A stretch of DNA of 64,000 bases, from assembly GCA_002325245.1 (NCBI GenBank), contig DCRR01000022.1:162989-226988 (forward strand). Reading direction: 5' to 3'. Shown piece by piece: positions 44,607-55,492 of the stretch. The notes beneath the pieces are model-generated. The model was given only the letters and a program-made list of their open reading frames with translations, did not search any database and was not told where the DNA came from. The stretch is from Microbacteriaceae bacterium UBA1487. Lineage in GTDB: Bacteria; Actinomycetota; Actinomycetes; Actinomycetales; Microbacteriaceae. Both the position numbers and the translations under genes were made by a program. Every line of letters starts with the position of its first letter. Within the stretch, counting starts at the first letter, position 1.

Positions 44607-45878
44607 GTGAGTTCTGAGATCAGCGTCGAGGCGCACCCGCCGACCAAGCCGATCATCCTCCACCCCGGTGACTCGCTCACCAAGCGTCAGCGTCTCGTCT
44701 ACGTGCTGGTGCTGGGGGCCCTGGTCGCGCTCGGCCCGTTCACGATCGACCTCTACCTGCCCGCGTTCCCGGCAATCGCCACGGTGTTCGACGCGAGCGA
44801 TGCCGCCATCCAGCTGACCTTGACCGCGACGACGGTCGGGTTCGGCCTGGGGCAGCTGTTCGTCGGCCCGTGGAGCGACAAGGTGGGGCGCCGCACGCCG
44901 CTGCTCGTGGCGACGACGCTGCACATCGCGGCGAGCCTCGGCGTCGCCCTCGCCCCCGACCTGGGGCTGATCGGCTTCTTCCGTGTGCTGCAGGGCATCG
45001 GCGCCGCGGGAGGCAGCGTGGTGGCGATGGCGATGGTGCGCGACCTGTTCGGCGGGCATCCGCTGGTGCGGATGCTGGCCCGGCTCGCCCTCGTGACCGG
45101 ACTCGCCCCGATCCTTGCCCCGGTAATCGGCTCGCAGCTGCTCCAGGTGATGGAGTGGCGCGGCATCTTCTGGGTGCTGATGGGCTACGGCATCGTGGTG
45201 CTGGCGCTCGCCTGGTTCTTCATCATCGAGACGCTGCCGCCGGCGCGTCGCCGCGACGTCGGCCACAGCACGGCGCGTGACCGCTACCGCGCGCTGTTCA
45301 CCGACCGGGTGTTCGTCGGCGTCGCGATCGTCGGCGCGATGAACTTCTCGTCGCTGTTCGCCTATCTCGCGGCGTCGTCATTCCTGTTCCAGGACGTGTA
45401 CGGCATGGATGCGCAGCAGTTCGGCCTGCTGTTCGGGGTCAACTCGCTCGGCCTCGCAGTGTGCTCGCAGATCTCGTCGCGGGTGATGCGCCGGGTGGGT
45501 CCGCAGTGGGTGGTCGCGGTGACGCTCACGGGGATGTTCCTAGCGGCGGCGGCGATCGCCGTGTTCGCGCTGCTCGGCGGCGGGCTGTGGTCGGTGCTCA
45601 TCCCGCTGTTCGTGCTCATCTCGCTCACGGGGGCGACGTTCCCGGCGATCCAGGTGGCGGCGCTGGCCCACCACGGCAAGGAGGCGGGCACGGCGGCGTC
45701 GCTGCTGGGAGCGGTCAACTTCGGCCTCGCCGGTCTGATCTCGCCGATTGTCGGCTGGTTGGGCATCGACTCGGCGCTGCCGATGGCGAGCGTGCAGCTG
45801 GCCACGCTCGGCGTCGCGATCCTGGTGCTGTGGATCGTGGTGCGACCGCGCACGGTGCCGTCGATCGCGGGAACATAG
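44607..45878 (+). CDS. MFS drug exporter, Bcr/CflA family
   Basis: 423 residues with twelve membrane helices. Motif A is WSDKVGRRTPLL; the Bcr/CflA-type N-terminal region is LGPFTIDLYLPAFPAI. Likely exports drugs or amphiphiles by proton antiport. The -10 box TAGCGT (44595-44600) overlaps the stop codon of the GH1 gene and ends six bases before GTG 44607, so the mRNA is leaderless and independent. PAP2 gene follows after four bases. Confidence 0.92.
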   Translation: MSSEISVEAHPPTKPIILHPGDSLTKRQRLVYVLVLGALVALGPFTIDLYLPAFPAIATVFDASDAAIQLTLTATTVGFGLGQLFVGPWSDKVGRRTPLLVATTLHIAASLGVALAPDLGLIGFFRVLQGIGAAGGSVVAMAMVRDLFGGHPLVRMLARLALVTGLAPILAPVIGSQLLQVMEWRGIFWVLMGYGIVVLALAWFFIIETLPPARRRDVGHSTARDRYRALFTDRVFVGVAIVGAMNFSSLFAYLAASSFLFQDVYGMDAQQFGLLFGVNSLGLAVCSQISSRVMRRVGPQWVVAVTLTGMFLAAAAIAVFALLGGGLWSVLIPLFVLISLTGATFPAIQVAALAHHGKEAGTAASLLGAVNFGLAGLISPIVGWLGIDSALPMASVQLATLGVAILVLWIVVRPRTVPSIAGT

Positions 45879-45882
45879 GACG

Positions 45883-46611
45883 ATGACCTCCCCGCGTCGC
45901 CGCCGCATCTCGCGCCGCGGCGCGACTCTGCTCGCGAGCGCCGCGGCCGTGCTGACGATCGTGGCGGTGGGCGGCCTGTTCGCTCTGCGGGTGGCCGAGG
46001 GTCCCAGCGCGCTCGATCTGGCCTGGATCGACGAGCTGCGCGAGAACCCGGGCCCCTGGTTCGAGCTGCCGTCGCGGCTGCTCGACTTCCTGGGCGGCGG
46101 CTGGGCCGGAGTGCTGGTGATTCCGCTGGCCCTCGCGGCGGCGTTCCTCGTCGCGCGCCGTCCGATCGCGGCCCTCACCTTCGTGACGGCGTCGGCGGCG
46201 AGCGCGCTCGTGGTGCAGGCGGTCAAGCTGCTGGCCGATCGCGATCGCCCGCTGGAGGCGCTGCTGCAGCTCGAGTCGGCCTCGTTTCCCTCGGGGCATG
46301 TCGCGAACGCGGCGACGATGGCGGTGCTGCTCACGCTCCTGGTGCGGCGCTGGAGCGTCGGGATCGCGGGCGCGATCTGGGTGGTGGCGATGGCGTTCGC
46401 GCGCACCTATCTCGGCGTGCACTGGCTCACCGACACGCTCGCGGGGGCGATCGTCGGCGCCGGGGTCGCGGTGTTCGTGTGGGCGCTGTGGGCGCCGCGG
46501 CTGCAGCATGAGTCGCGCCGACACCCGGCAGCGCGCGGCGAAGCACCGCAGAGCGGCGCACGTCGCGGGGGTGGAGCTGTGGCTCAAGAAAGCCGCCGGG
46601 GCAGCGGATGA
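45883..46611 (+). CDS. PAP2 superfamily phosphatase
   Basis: 242 residues, about five membrane helices. The three phosphatase motifs are KLLADRDRP, ASFPSGHVANAA and ARTYLGVHWLTD, so a lipid phosphatase such as undecaprenyl-diphosphate phosphatase is likely. After about residue 210 the sequence loses membrane or motif character and its codons become AT-rich at third positions; here another frame (46508-46639) looks coding. The true C-terminus may therefore be an accidental extension. Confidence 0.88.
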   Translation: MTSPRRRRISRRGATLLASAAAVLTIVAVGGLFALRVAEGPSALDLAWIDELRENPGPWFELPSRLLDFLGGGWAGVLVIPLALAAAFLVARRPIAALTFVTASAASALVVQAVKLLADRDRPLEALLQLESASFPSGHVANAATMAVLLTLLVRRWSVGIAGAIWVVAMAFARTYLGVHWLTDTLAGAIVGAGVAVFVWALWAPRLQHESRRHPAARGEAPQSGARRGGGAVAQESRRGSG

Positions 46612-46639
46612 GGACGAGGCGGCGCCGGCTGGCAGCTGA
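46508..46639 (+). CDS. Small basic protein overlapping the PAP2 gene
   Basis: 43 residues starting MSRADTRQRAAKHRRAAHV, in a different frame from the PAP2 gene and overlapping its last 104 bases. Only about 7 of 44 third positions are A or T, versus about 15 of 36 in the PAP2 frame over the same stretch, which favours this frame as the selected one. No good ribosome site is seen, so translation by coupling is possible. A frameshift that extends PAP2 is the alternative. Function unknown; not recognised. Confidence 0.45.
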   Translation: MSRADTRQRAAKHRRAAHVAGVELWLKKAAGAADEDEAAPAGS

Positions 46640-46688
46640 GCCCGCTCCGCTCTTCCCGAGTCGACGCTCCGCGCGATAGCGTCAGCCC

Positions 46689-47966
46689 ATGAGGATCCTG
46701 CTGGTCGGCGCGGGCGGTGTCGGCGATGCGATCGCCAAGATCGCGGCGAGACGAGACTTTTTCGAGCTGATCGTGGTTAGCGACTACGACCGAAGCCGCG
46801 CGGAGCGCACGATCGCGTGGATCACCGAGAAGCACGGCGCGGAGGCCGCGGGGCGCTTCGTCGCGGCCCACGTCGACGCGTCGAGTCCCGACTCGGTCGC
46901 GGGGCTGGCGCGCGAGCACGCCGTCACGCACGTGATGAACGCGGTCGAGCCGAAGTTCGTGCCGACGATTTTCGCGGGGGCGCTCGCCGCGGGCGCCGGC
47001 TACCTCGACATGGCGATGAGCCTGTCGGAGCCGCATCCGGAGGAGCCGTACGCGCTCACCCACGTGAAGCTCGGCGACGACCAGTTCGCGCAGTCGCCCG
47101 ATTGGGAGAAGGCCGGACAGCTGGCACTCGTGGGGATGGGAGTCGAACCGGGGCTCAGCGACGTGTTCGCCCGCTACGCGAGCGACGAGCTGTTCAGCGA
47201 GATCGACGAGCTGGGAACGCGCGACGGAGCCAACCTGGTGGTGCGCGACGAGGCGGGCAACGAGGTCTTCGCGCCGAGCTTCTCGATCTGGACGACGATC
47301 GAGGAGTGCCTGAACCCGCCCGTGGTGTGGGAGAAGGACGCAGGCTGGTACACGACGGAGCCGTTCAGCGAGCCGGAGGTGTTCGAGTTCCCGGAGGGCA
47401 TCGGGCCGGTCGAGTGCGTCAACGTCGAGCACGAGGAGGTGCTGCTGATGCCGCGCTGGCTCGACGCCAATCGCGTCACCTTCAAGTACGGCCTCGGCGA
47501 CGAGTTCATCGGCGTGCTGAAGACGCTCAATCTGCTCGGACTCGACAAGACGACCCCGTTGTGGGTGCGCAGCGCCGACGGTCCCGTCGAGGTCGCCCCG
47601 CGTGACGTCGTGGCGGCGGCGCTTCCCGACCCGGCGAGCATCGGACCGCGGATGACCGGCAAGACCTGTGCAGGCGTCTACGTCACGGGCACCGGCAAGG
47701 ACGGGGCGCCGCGCGCCGTGTACCTGTACCACGTGAGCGACAACGAGTGGACGATGGCCGAGTACGAGGCGCAGTGCGTCGTCTGGCAGACCGCGCTCAA
47801 CCCGGTGATCGCGCTCGAGCTGCTCGCTGGCGGCGTGTGGTCGGGGGTCGGCGTGCTCGGTCCGGAGGCCTTCCCGGCGGCCCCGTTCCTCGAGCTGATG
47901 GCGAAGCCGGAGGCCGAGGGCGGCTACGGCCAGGCCTGGGGCCTGGAGGAGCGCACCCCGGTCTGA
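46689..47966 (+). CDS. Saccharopine dehydrogenase family protein
   Basis: 425 residues. N-terminal NAD(P)-binding motif LLVGAGGVGDAIAKI (residues 4-18), then VMNAVEPKFVPTIFAGALAAGAGYLDMAM and GMGVEPGLSDVFARYA, as in Lys9/LYS1-like enzymes. These act on saccharopine or carboxynorspermidine-like amino acids; the exact reaction is not evident. TAGCGT (46677-46682) ends six bases before the ATG, so a leaderless transcript is expected. No lysine or polyamine genes adjoin it. Confidence 0.88.
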   Translation: MRILLVGAGGVGDAIAKIAARRDFFELIVVSDYDRSRAERTIAWITEKHGAEAAGRFVAAHVDASSPDSVAGLAREHAVTHVMNAVEPKFVPTIFAGALAAGAGYLDMAMSLSEPHPEEPYALTHVKLGDDQFAQSPDWEKAGQLALVGMGVEPGLSDVFARYASDELFSEIDELGTRDGANLVVRDEAGNEVFAPSFSIWTTIEECLNPPVVWEKDAGWYTTEPFSEPEVFEFPEGIGPVECVNVEHEEVLLMPRWLDANRVTFKYGLGDEFIGVLKTLNLLGLDKTTPLWVRSADGPVEVAPRDVVAAALPDPASIGPRMTGKTCAGVYVTGTGKDGAPRAVYLYHVSDNEWTMAEYEAQCVVWQTALNPVIALELLAGGVWSGVGVLGPEAFPAAPFLELMAKPEAEGGYGQAWGLEERTPV

Positions 47967-47995
47967 GTTCGCCGCGCGCGGCTAGGCTGACCGCC

Positions 47996-49642
47996 ATGAA
48001 CGCTCCGAAGAACGTCGGGCCGCTCGACGACGCCGCCGTCGAGGCCATTCGCGCAGGGTACGCCTTCGAGGCGCCCGCGCTGGAGATGGGCGCCCTCGTC
48101 AACGGGGAGGCGCTCGCGGAGGTGCCGGTGCGCATCCCGATCGCAATGACGAACCGTCACGGCCTCGTCGCGGGGGCGACGGGAACGGGCAAGACGAAGA
48201 CACTCCAGGTGCTCGCCGAGCAGCTGTCGGCGGCCGGGGTGCCGGTGTTCGCCGCCGACATCAAGGGCGACCTGTCGGGCATCGCGAGTGAGGGCACCTC
48301 GAGCGAGAAGCTGCTGGAGCGCACCGAGAGCATCGGGCAGGCATGGCAGCCGGCGGCCAGCCCCACCGAGTTCTTCTCCCTCGGCGGGCTCGGCTCGGGC
48401 GTGCCGATCCGGGCGAGCATCGACAGCTTCGGACCGCTTCTGCTGAGCAAGGTGCTGGGCCTGAACAGCACTCAGGAGTCGAGTCTCGGCCTCGTCTTCC
48501 ACTACGCCAAGAAGGCCGAGCTGCCGCTCGTCGACCTCGCCGACCTGCGCGCCGTGGTGAGCCACCTGGTCAGCGCCGAGGGCAAGGCTGAGCTGGCCGA
48601 ACTCGGCGGGCTGTCGAAGGCGACCGCGGGCGTGATCCTGCGCGAGCTCATCATGTTCGCCGATCAGGGCGCCGATGTGTTCTTCGGCCAGCCGCAGATC
48701 GACGTGGCGGAGTTCATGCGCACCAGCGCGGACGGGCGCGGCATCGTGAGCCTGCTCGAGGTGCCGAGCGTGCACGACAAGCCGGCCCTGTTCTCGACGT
48801 TCCTGATGTGGCTGCTCGCCGAGCTCTACTCGACGCTGCCCGAGGTGGGCGACCTGCCGCAGCCGAAGCTGGTGTTCTTCTTCGACGAGGCGCACCTGCT
48901 GTTCAAGGACGCCTCCAAGGACTTCCTCGACCAGGTCACGCGCGTGGTGCGCCTGATCCGCTCGAAGGGCGTTGGCATCTTCTTCGTCACGCAGACCCCG
49001 AAGGATGTGCCGTCGGATGTGCTGGCGCAGCTGGGCAGTCGCGTTCAGCACCAGCTGCGCGCGCACACCCCCGACGACGCGAAGGCGCTGCGGGCGACGG
49101 TCTCGACCTACCCGAACTCGGGCTACGAGCTCGACGAGGTGCTCACGAATCTCGCCACCGGCGAGGCGATCGTGACGGTCATGAACGAGAAGGGCGCCCC
49201 CTCGCCGGTCGCCTGGACCCGGCTGCGCGCGCCGCAGGGCTCGATGAGTCCCACCGATCCCGCGGTGATCGCCGCGGCGGTCGACGCCTCACCGCTCACC
49301 GCGAAGTACGGGGTCGCGATCGACCCGAGTTCGGCGCGGGAGAAGCTGACGATGAAGGCGGCCGAGGCGGAGCAGGCGCGCACCGCGGAGGCGGAGGCGA
49401 CGGCCACGGCGGCCGCGCTGGAGCGTCAGCTCGCCGCCGAGCAGAAGGCCGTCGAGAAGCGCATGAAGGCGGCGCAGCGCGAGGCGGAGAAGCGCGCGAA
49501 GGCGGCCGAGCGCGCCGAGGCGAAGCGGGCGCGCGAGCAGGCGGCGCGGGACGAGCGCCGGTTGAAGCAGACTGTCAACGCGGGCGTCAAGGTCGCACGC
49601 GTGCTGGTCAACACGATCTTCGGCTCGACGCGCAAGCGCTGA
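47996..49642 (+). CDS. HerA/DUF853-type ATPase
   Basis: 548 residues. Walker A VAGATGTGKTKTLQVL (about 57-72), Walker B KLVFFFDEAHLLF, and DUF853 motifs such as DIKGDLSGIA and FFVTQTPKDVPSDVLAQLGSRVQHQLRAHTP in its middle. The C-terminal 100 residues are a highly charged alanine/lysine/arginine coiled-coil. HerA-like proteins translocate DNA; in bacteria their role is unclear. TAGGCT seven bases before the ATG suggests a leaderless mRNA. Confidence 0.9.
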   Translation: MNAPKNVGPLDDAAVEAIRAGYAFEAPALEMGALVNGEALAEVPVRIPIAMTNRHGLVAGATGTGKTKTLQVLAEQLSAAGVPVFAADIKGDLSGIASEGTSSEKLLERTESIGQAWQPAASPTEFFSLGGLGSGVPIRASIDSFGPLLLSKVLGLNSTQESSLGLVFHYAKKAELPLVDLADLRAVVSHLVSAEGKAELAELGGLSKATAGVILRELIMFADQGADVFFGQPQIDVAEFMRTSADGRGIVSLLEVPSVHDKPALFSTFLMWLLAELYSTLPEVGDLPQPKLVFFFDEAHLLFKDASKDFLDQVTRVVRLIRSKGVGIFFVTQTPKDVPSDVLAQLGSRVQHQLRAHTPDDAKALRATVSTYPNSGYELDEVLTNLATGEAIVTVMNEKGAPSPVAWTRLRAPQGSMSPTDPAVIAAAVDASPLTAKYGVAIDPSSAREKLTMKAAEAEQARTAEAEATATAAALERQLAAEQKAVEKRMKAAQREAEKRAKAAERAEAKRAREQAARDERRLKQTVNAGVKVARVLVNTIFGSTRKR

Positions 49643-49647
49643 GCGGG

Positions 49648-50268
49648 CTACATTCCGGGGATCGAGAAGCCGAGCACGCTCGTCACGAGCACGATCACGC
49701 CGGCCAGCGCGATGAGGCCCGCGGCCGCCGCGGCGGCCTTCAGTCCCGGCCGGTTCTCGAACCAGTAGACGCTGCCGGGGTACTCGTCGAAGAACTCGGC
49801 CATGCTGAGCGGCCCGGCGACGCGGGTCACCGGGACCGGCAGAGCGGCGACCAGCGCTTCGAGGTCGTGCTCGTGCCAGAAGTTGCCGCGCATCCGGAAG
49901 AGGGTGTGCCCGTCGACGTCGCGGGCGATCAGCTGGGTGACGGTGTCGGGCGACGGCCCGACGTGCGTCTCGACCAGCAGCACGTCCTCGATGTCATCGA
50001 GGTCGACGCGGATCGTCGGCGAGAAGATGCCGTTGCCGGTGAGCTGAGTGTCGGTGACGACCGCCCGCACCTGAAGCTGGCGCAGCAGCACGCCGGCCCC
50101 GATGGCGAGCACGATCGCGTGCACCACGGACACCGGCACGATCGCGTCGCGCGCGCTCGCGAACCAGTAGAGCACCCCGAAGATCGGCACCATCGCGGCG
50201 AGGAACGACAGCACGGCCGTCACCATCAGCGAGCGACGGGGGCGGATCGTGATGAGGTCGGCCGACAC
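49648..50268 (-). CDS. Uncharacterised membrane protein, three predicted helices
   Basis: 206 residues from GTG 50268 (preceded by AAGGGGGG on the minus strand). Two hydrophobic helices lie at about residues 16-60, a cytosolic beta-rich region resembling a PH-like fold follows (TQLTGNGIFSPTIRVDLDDI), and a C-terminal helix ends the protein (AGLIALAGVIVLVTSVLGF). I do not recognise a named family. It is transcribed away from tRNA-Ser, with its 3' end facing the HerA-type gene. Confidence 0.75.
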   Translation of the reverse strand: MSADLITIRPRRSLMVTAVLSFLAAMVPIFGVLYWFASARDAIVPVSVVHAIVLAIGAGVLLRQLQVRAVVTDTQLTGNGIFSPTIRVDLDDIEDVLLVETHVGPSPDTVTQLIARDVDGHTLFRMRGNFWHEHDLEALVAALPVPVTRVAGPLSMAEFFDEYPGSVYWFENRPGLKAAAAAAGLIALAGVIVLVTSVLGFSIPGM

Positions 50269-50328
50269 ACGCCCCCCTTCGAGCGGCACAGGTGATGTGG
50301 TGCGGAGTTCGTGGTGGTGGTTCAACAG

Positions 50329-50413
50329 CGGAGGATGGGGGATTCGAACCCCCGAGGGCTTTCACCCAACACGCTTTCCAAGCGTGCGCCATAGGCCACT
50401 AGGCGAATCCTCC
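50329..50413 (-). tRNA. tRNA-Ser (GGA)
   Basis: 85-nt class II tRNA with acceptor stem GGAGGAT/ATCCTCC, discriminator G, T-loop GGTTCGAATCC, long variable arm and anticodon loop CTTGGAAAG (anticodon GGA). CCA is not encoded. It lies just downstream of the SRP RNA on the same strand. Confidence 0.97.
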
Positions 50414-50418
50414 TGGCA

Positions 50419-50507
50419 GGACCCCCCGCGCACCCGCCAGAGCCCGGTTACCCTTGCTGCGTTTCCGCCCTGGGGGAGTTGGCCTGGTTGGCGCCACGCG
50501 GGGAGCC
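50419..50507 (-). ncRNA. ffs: Small SRP RNA (4.5S type)
   Basis: About 89-97 nt. The Ffh-binding domain is clear on the minus strand: CAGGGCGGAAACGCAGCAAG with its GGAA tetraloop and asymmetric loop, enclosed by the long stem TCCCCGCG/CGCGGGG. TAGTAT (50514-50519, minus strand) is a plausible -10 box; the ends are approximate. Together with Ffh it targets membrane proteins. It is next to tRNA-Ser and divergent from dnaX, an arrangement common in related genomes. Confidence 0.93.
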
Positions 50508-50591
50508 GCGGCAATACTATCCCACCCGCCTGTCGGAGGCGGAACCGCGCTGAGCCCGCCCGGTCGCGGTGGTGCCGACTACGCTGGGCGA

Positions 50592-52841
50592 GTGGTTACC
50601 GCCCTGTATCGCCGCTACCGGCCCGAGACCTTTGCCGAGCTCATCGGTCAGTCGCAGGTGACCGATCCGCTGCGCACGGCGCTGCGCACCGATCGGGTGA
50701 ATCACGCATACCTGTTCAGCGGCCCGCGCGGCTGCGGCAAGACGACCAGCGCGCGCATCCTGGCCCGCTGCCTGAACTGCGCCGAGGGCCCCACCGACAC
50801 CCCGTGCGGCGTGTGCCCTTCGTGCGTGGAGCTCAGCCGCGACGGCTCCGGCTCGCTCGACGTCGTCGAGATCGACGCCGCCTCGCACAACGGCGTGGAT
50901 GACGCGCGCGACCTGCGCGAGCGCGCCGCCTTCGCCCCCGCGCGCGACCGCTTCAAGATCTTCATCCTCGACGAGGCGCACATGGTGACGCCGCAGGGCT
51001 TCAACGCGCTGCTCAAGATCGTCGAAGAGCCGCCCGAGCACGTGAAGTTCATCTTCGCCACCACCGAGCCCGACAAGGTGATCGGCACGATTCGCAGCCG
51101 CACCCACCACTACCCGTTCCGGCTGGTGCCGCCCGCGCAGATGCTCGATTATGTACAGCAGCTGAGCAGCACCGAGGGTGTCGAGGTCGAGGCGGGCGTA
51201 CTGCCGCTCGTGGTGCGCGCCGGCGGCGGGTCGGTGCGCGACACGCTGTCGCTGCTCGATCAGCTGATCGCCGGATCGGAGGGCGACCGGGTCGACTACG
51301 AGCGCGCGGTCGCGCTGCTCGGCTACACGCACGCCGCCCTGCTCGACGAGGTGGTGGAGGCGATCGGCGACCGCGACGCCCCCGCGCTGTTCGCGGCGAT
51401 CGACCGGGTCATCCAGACCGGGCAGGATCCGCGCCGATTCGTCGACGACCTGCTGGAGCGCCTGCGCGACCTGATCGTCGTGGCCGCCACCGGTGAGGGC
51501 GCCGCCGCCGTGCTGCGCGGCATCCCCGCCGACGAGGTGGAGCGGATGCGCGTGCAGGCCACCGCCTTCGGCACCGCCGGGCTGTCGCGTGCCGCCGATC
51601 TGGTGAACGCGGCCCTGAGCGAGATGTCGGGTGCGACCTCGCCGCGTCTGCACCTGGAGCTTCTCGCCGCCCGTCTGCTGGTTCCCGCGATGGACGACGC
51701 CGAGCGCGGCGCGCTCGCCCGCGTCGAGCGCCTCGAGCGCCGCATCGGCATCGACGGCGCCGGGCCCGAGTCGACCGTCGCGCCGGCACGCACGCCTGCG
51801 GCAGCTCCGGCTCCCGTGTCGACGGCCCGGCCCGGCGCCGCGCCTGCCGCATCCGCTCCCGCCACCCCCGCGGAGCGTGTCGCTACTCCGGAGGGTTCGC
51901 CGGCCACTGCCGAGACTCCGGGGCCATCCGCTTCCGCGGAGCCGAAGACTCCGGAGAAACGACCCACTGAGTCGCCTGCCGCGCCCGCGACGGCGGCACC
52001 GGTCGGCCCGGTCACCTTCCAGCAGATCAAGGATGCCTGGCCCGAGATCCTCGAGGCGGTCAAGAAGGCGAAGCGCAACTCGTGGCTCGTGGTGTTCGCC
52101 GCGACCCCGCGCGCGTACGCCGACGAAGTGCTGACCCTCTCGTTCCGCAGTGACAACGACGTGAACGACTTCCGCCCGAAGCAGAAGCCGGGCGACAACG
52201 TCAGCGACCATCTGCGCGTCGCGATCGAGCAGGTGCTTGGCGTGCGCGTCAAGTTCCTGCCGCGGGTCGAGGCGACCGCCCCGGCCGCAGCGCAGCGCAG
52301 CGTCTCTCCGGAGAATTCGCCGGCCGCCCCCGGAAACGCAGGGGATGCTGCCCGCACTGCGCCGAAATCTCCGGAGAAGCGACCCGCTCGGCAGGCGGCG
52401 GCACCGAGCGCGGAGCCGGGGCCCGAGCCCGACGACGTCCCCGACCCGGAAGCGGAACCGCCGCGCCCCGACGACGCCGACGGCTGGAACGTCGTCTCGA
52501 TCCCCGGTGCCGCCCCCGCGGCCGCGAGCGGGTTGAGTAGCCGCGCGAGCGGCGTATCGAAACCCGACGCCGCCAAGCCAGACCCCGCCAACGCTGGCCC
52601 CGCCGCCCCCGACGCACCCGAGGCCGCTGAGCCCGCCAAGCCCGCTGACGCCCCCACCCACCCCTCCGCCCGCGCGGCCGCCCCGCGCGAGCGCTACGGC
52701 GAGGCGGTGGTGCGCGAGCTGCTCGGTGCGAACTTCATCGGCGAGCACTCGCTGGCGTCCGCTCCGGCGCCCGCGTCGGCAGAGGGCGCTTCTCCGAGCG
52801 AGGCCCCGGGCGCCACCCCCGCTGACCCGGCCGGGAGCTAG
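50592..52841 (+). CDS. dnaX: DNA polymerase III subunits gamma and tau
   Basis: 749 residues from GTG 50592, six bases after the TACGCT -10 box. Walker [15 protein letters not shown] (about 43-56), four zinc cysteines in [19 protein letters not shown], Walker [10 protein letters not shown], sensor 1 [14 protein letters not shown]. Clamp-loader domains end near residue 370; the remainder is an alanine/proline linker, a tau-like domain (about 475-560) and a second linker in which a REP-like palindrome (52530-52565) is translated. Loads the sliding clamp. recR follows after two bases. Confidence 0.96.
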   Translation: MVTALYRRYRPETFAELIGQSQVTDPLRTALRTDRVNHAYLFSGPRGCGKTTSARILARCLNCAEGPTDTPCGVCPSCVELSRDGSGSLDVVEIDAASHNGVDDARDLRERAAFAPARDRFKIFILDEAHMVTPQGFNALLKIVEEPPEHVKFIFATTEPDKVIGTIRSRTHHYPFRLVPPAQMLDYVQQLSSTEGVEVEAGVLPLVVRAGGGSVRDTLSLLDQLIAGSEGDRVDYERAVALLGYTHAALLDEVVEAIGDRDAPALFAAIDRVIQTGQDPRRFVDDLLERLRDLIVVAATGEGAAAVLRGIPADEVERMRVQATAFGTAGLSRAADLVNAALSEMSGATSPRLHLELLAARLLVPAMDDAERGALARVERLERRIGIDGAGPESTVAPARTPAAAPAPVSTARPGAAPAASAPATPAERVATPEGSPATAETPGPSASAEPKTPEKRPTESPAAPATAAPVGPVTFQQIKDAWPEILEAVKKAKRNSWLVVFAATPRAYADEVLTLSFRSDNDVNDFRPKQKPGDNVSDHLRVAIEQVLGVRVKFLPRVEATAPAAAQRSVSPENSPAAPGNAGDAARTAPKSPEKRPARQAAAPSAEPGPEPDDVPDPEAEPPRPDDADGWNVVSIPGAAPAAASGLSSRASGVSKPDAAKPDPANAGPAAPDAPEAAEPAKPADAPTHPSARAAAPRERYGEAVVRELLGANFIGEHSLASAPAPASAEGASPSEAPGATPADPAGS
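52530..52565. repeat. REP-like palindrome inside dnaX
   Basis: 36 bases with arms GGGTT/AACCC, GTA/TAT and GCCGC/GCGGC around a GCGA loop. It resembles the extragenic repeats of Microbacteriaceae that read GTTTCGATACGCCGCTCG or similar. Here it is exactly 12 codons long and keeps the dnaX frame, adding a Ser/Arg-rich patch ([11 protein letters not shown]). Confidence 0.65.
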
Positions 52842-52843
52842 CC

Positions 52844-53446
52844 ATGTACGAAGGAATCATCCAGGACCTGATCGATGAGCTCGGTCGCCTGCCCGGCATC
52901 GGCCCGAAGTCGGCGCAGCGGATCGCCTTCCACATCGTGCAGACCGAGAGCTTCGACACGCAGCGGCTGGCGCAGATCCTCACCGACATCCGCGAGAAGA
53001 TCCGCTTCTGCTCGATCTGCGGCAACGTCTCCGAGCTCGACACCTGCGCGGTCTGCCGCGATCCGCGCCGCAGCCCCGCCTCGATCTGCGTGGTCGAGGA
53101 GGCGAAGGATGTGGTGGCGATCGAGCGCACCCGCGAGTTCCGCGGCCTCTACCACGTGCTCGGTGGCGCGATCAGCCCGATCGACGGCATCGGCCCCGAC
53201 GACCTGCGCATCGCGCAGCTGCTGTCGCGCCTCGCCGACGGCACCGTCACCGAGGTGATCATCGCGACCGACCCGAACCTGGAGGGGGAGGCCACCGCGA
53301 CCTACCTCAGCCGCCTGCTGCAGGCGCAGCCGGGGCTGCGGGTTTCGAGGCTCGCTTCGGGGCTACCGGTGGGCGGTGACCTCGAATACGCTGACGAGGT
53401 CACGCTCGGTCGCGCCTTCGAGGGGCGCCGTTTCGTTCAGAACTGA
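52844..53446 (+). CDS. recR: Recombination mediator RecR
   Basis: 200 residues, the standard length. Helix-hairpin-helix [19 protein letters not shown] at the N-terminus, C4 zinc finger [16 protein letters not shown] (about 57-72), Toprim domain [12 protein letters not shown] and the Walker-like ATYLSRLL end. Works with RecF/RecO to load RecA at gaps. Two bases after dnaX, so in the same operon, the usual arrangement. Confidence 0.97.
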   Translation: MYEGIIQDLIDELGRLPGIGPKSAQRIAFHIVQTESFDTQRLAQILTDIREKIRFCSICGNVSELDTCAVCRDPRRSPASICVVEEAKDVVAIERTREFRGLYHVLGGAISPIDGIGPDDLRIAQLLSRLADGTVTEVIIATDPNLEGEATATYLSRLLQAQPGLRVSRLASGLPVGGDLEYADEVTLGRAFEGRRFVQN

Positions 53447-53483
53447 GCGTTCTGTCATCGCCCGCGTGCAAGAATCTTCTCCC

Positions 53484-55410
<1,927 letters not shown>

Positions 55411-55492
55411 CGCGCAGCGACGGGTGAAGAACCCGACTTCTTCGCGTCTCGGCCGCCGACGGCGTGGCGCCCCGGGTTCTAGGATGGATGTC

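Noticed and set aside
43488..45266. 592-codon antisense frame across the GH1 and MFS genes
   Set aside because: Crosses two genes of different families and contains only His/Arg/Asp-rich shadow sequence.
50517..52748. 743-codon antisense frame over dnaX
   Set aside because: Glycine/arginine-rich low-complexity translation mirroring dnaX codons; no motif, and it would run over the SRP/dnaX promoter region.
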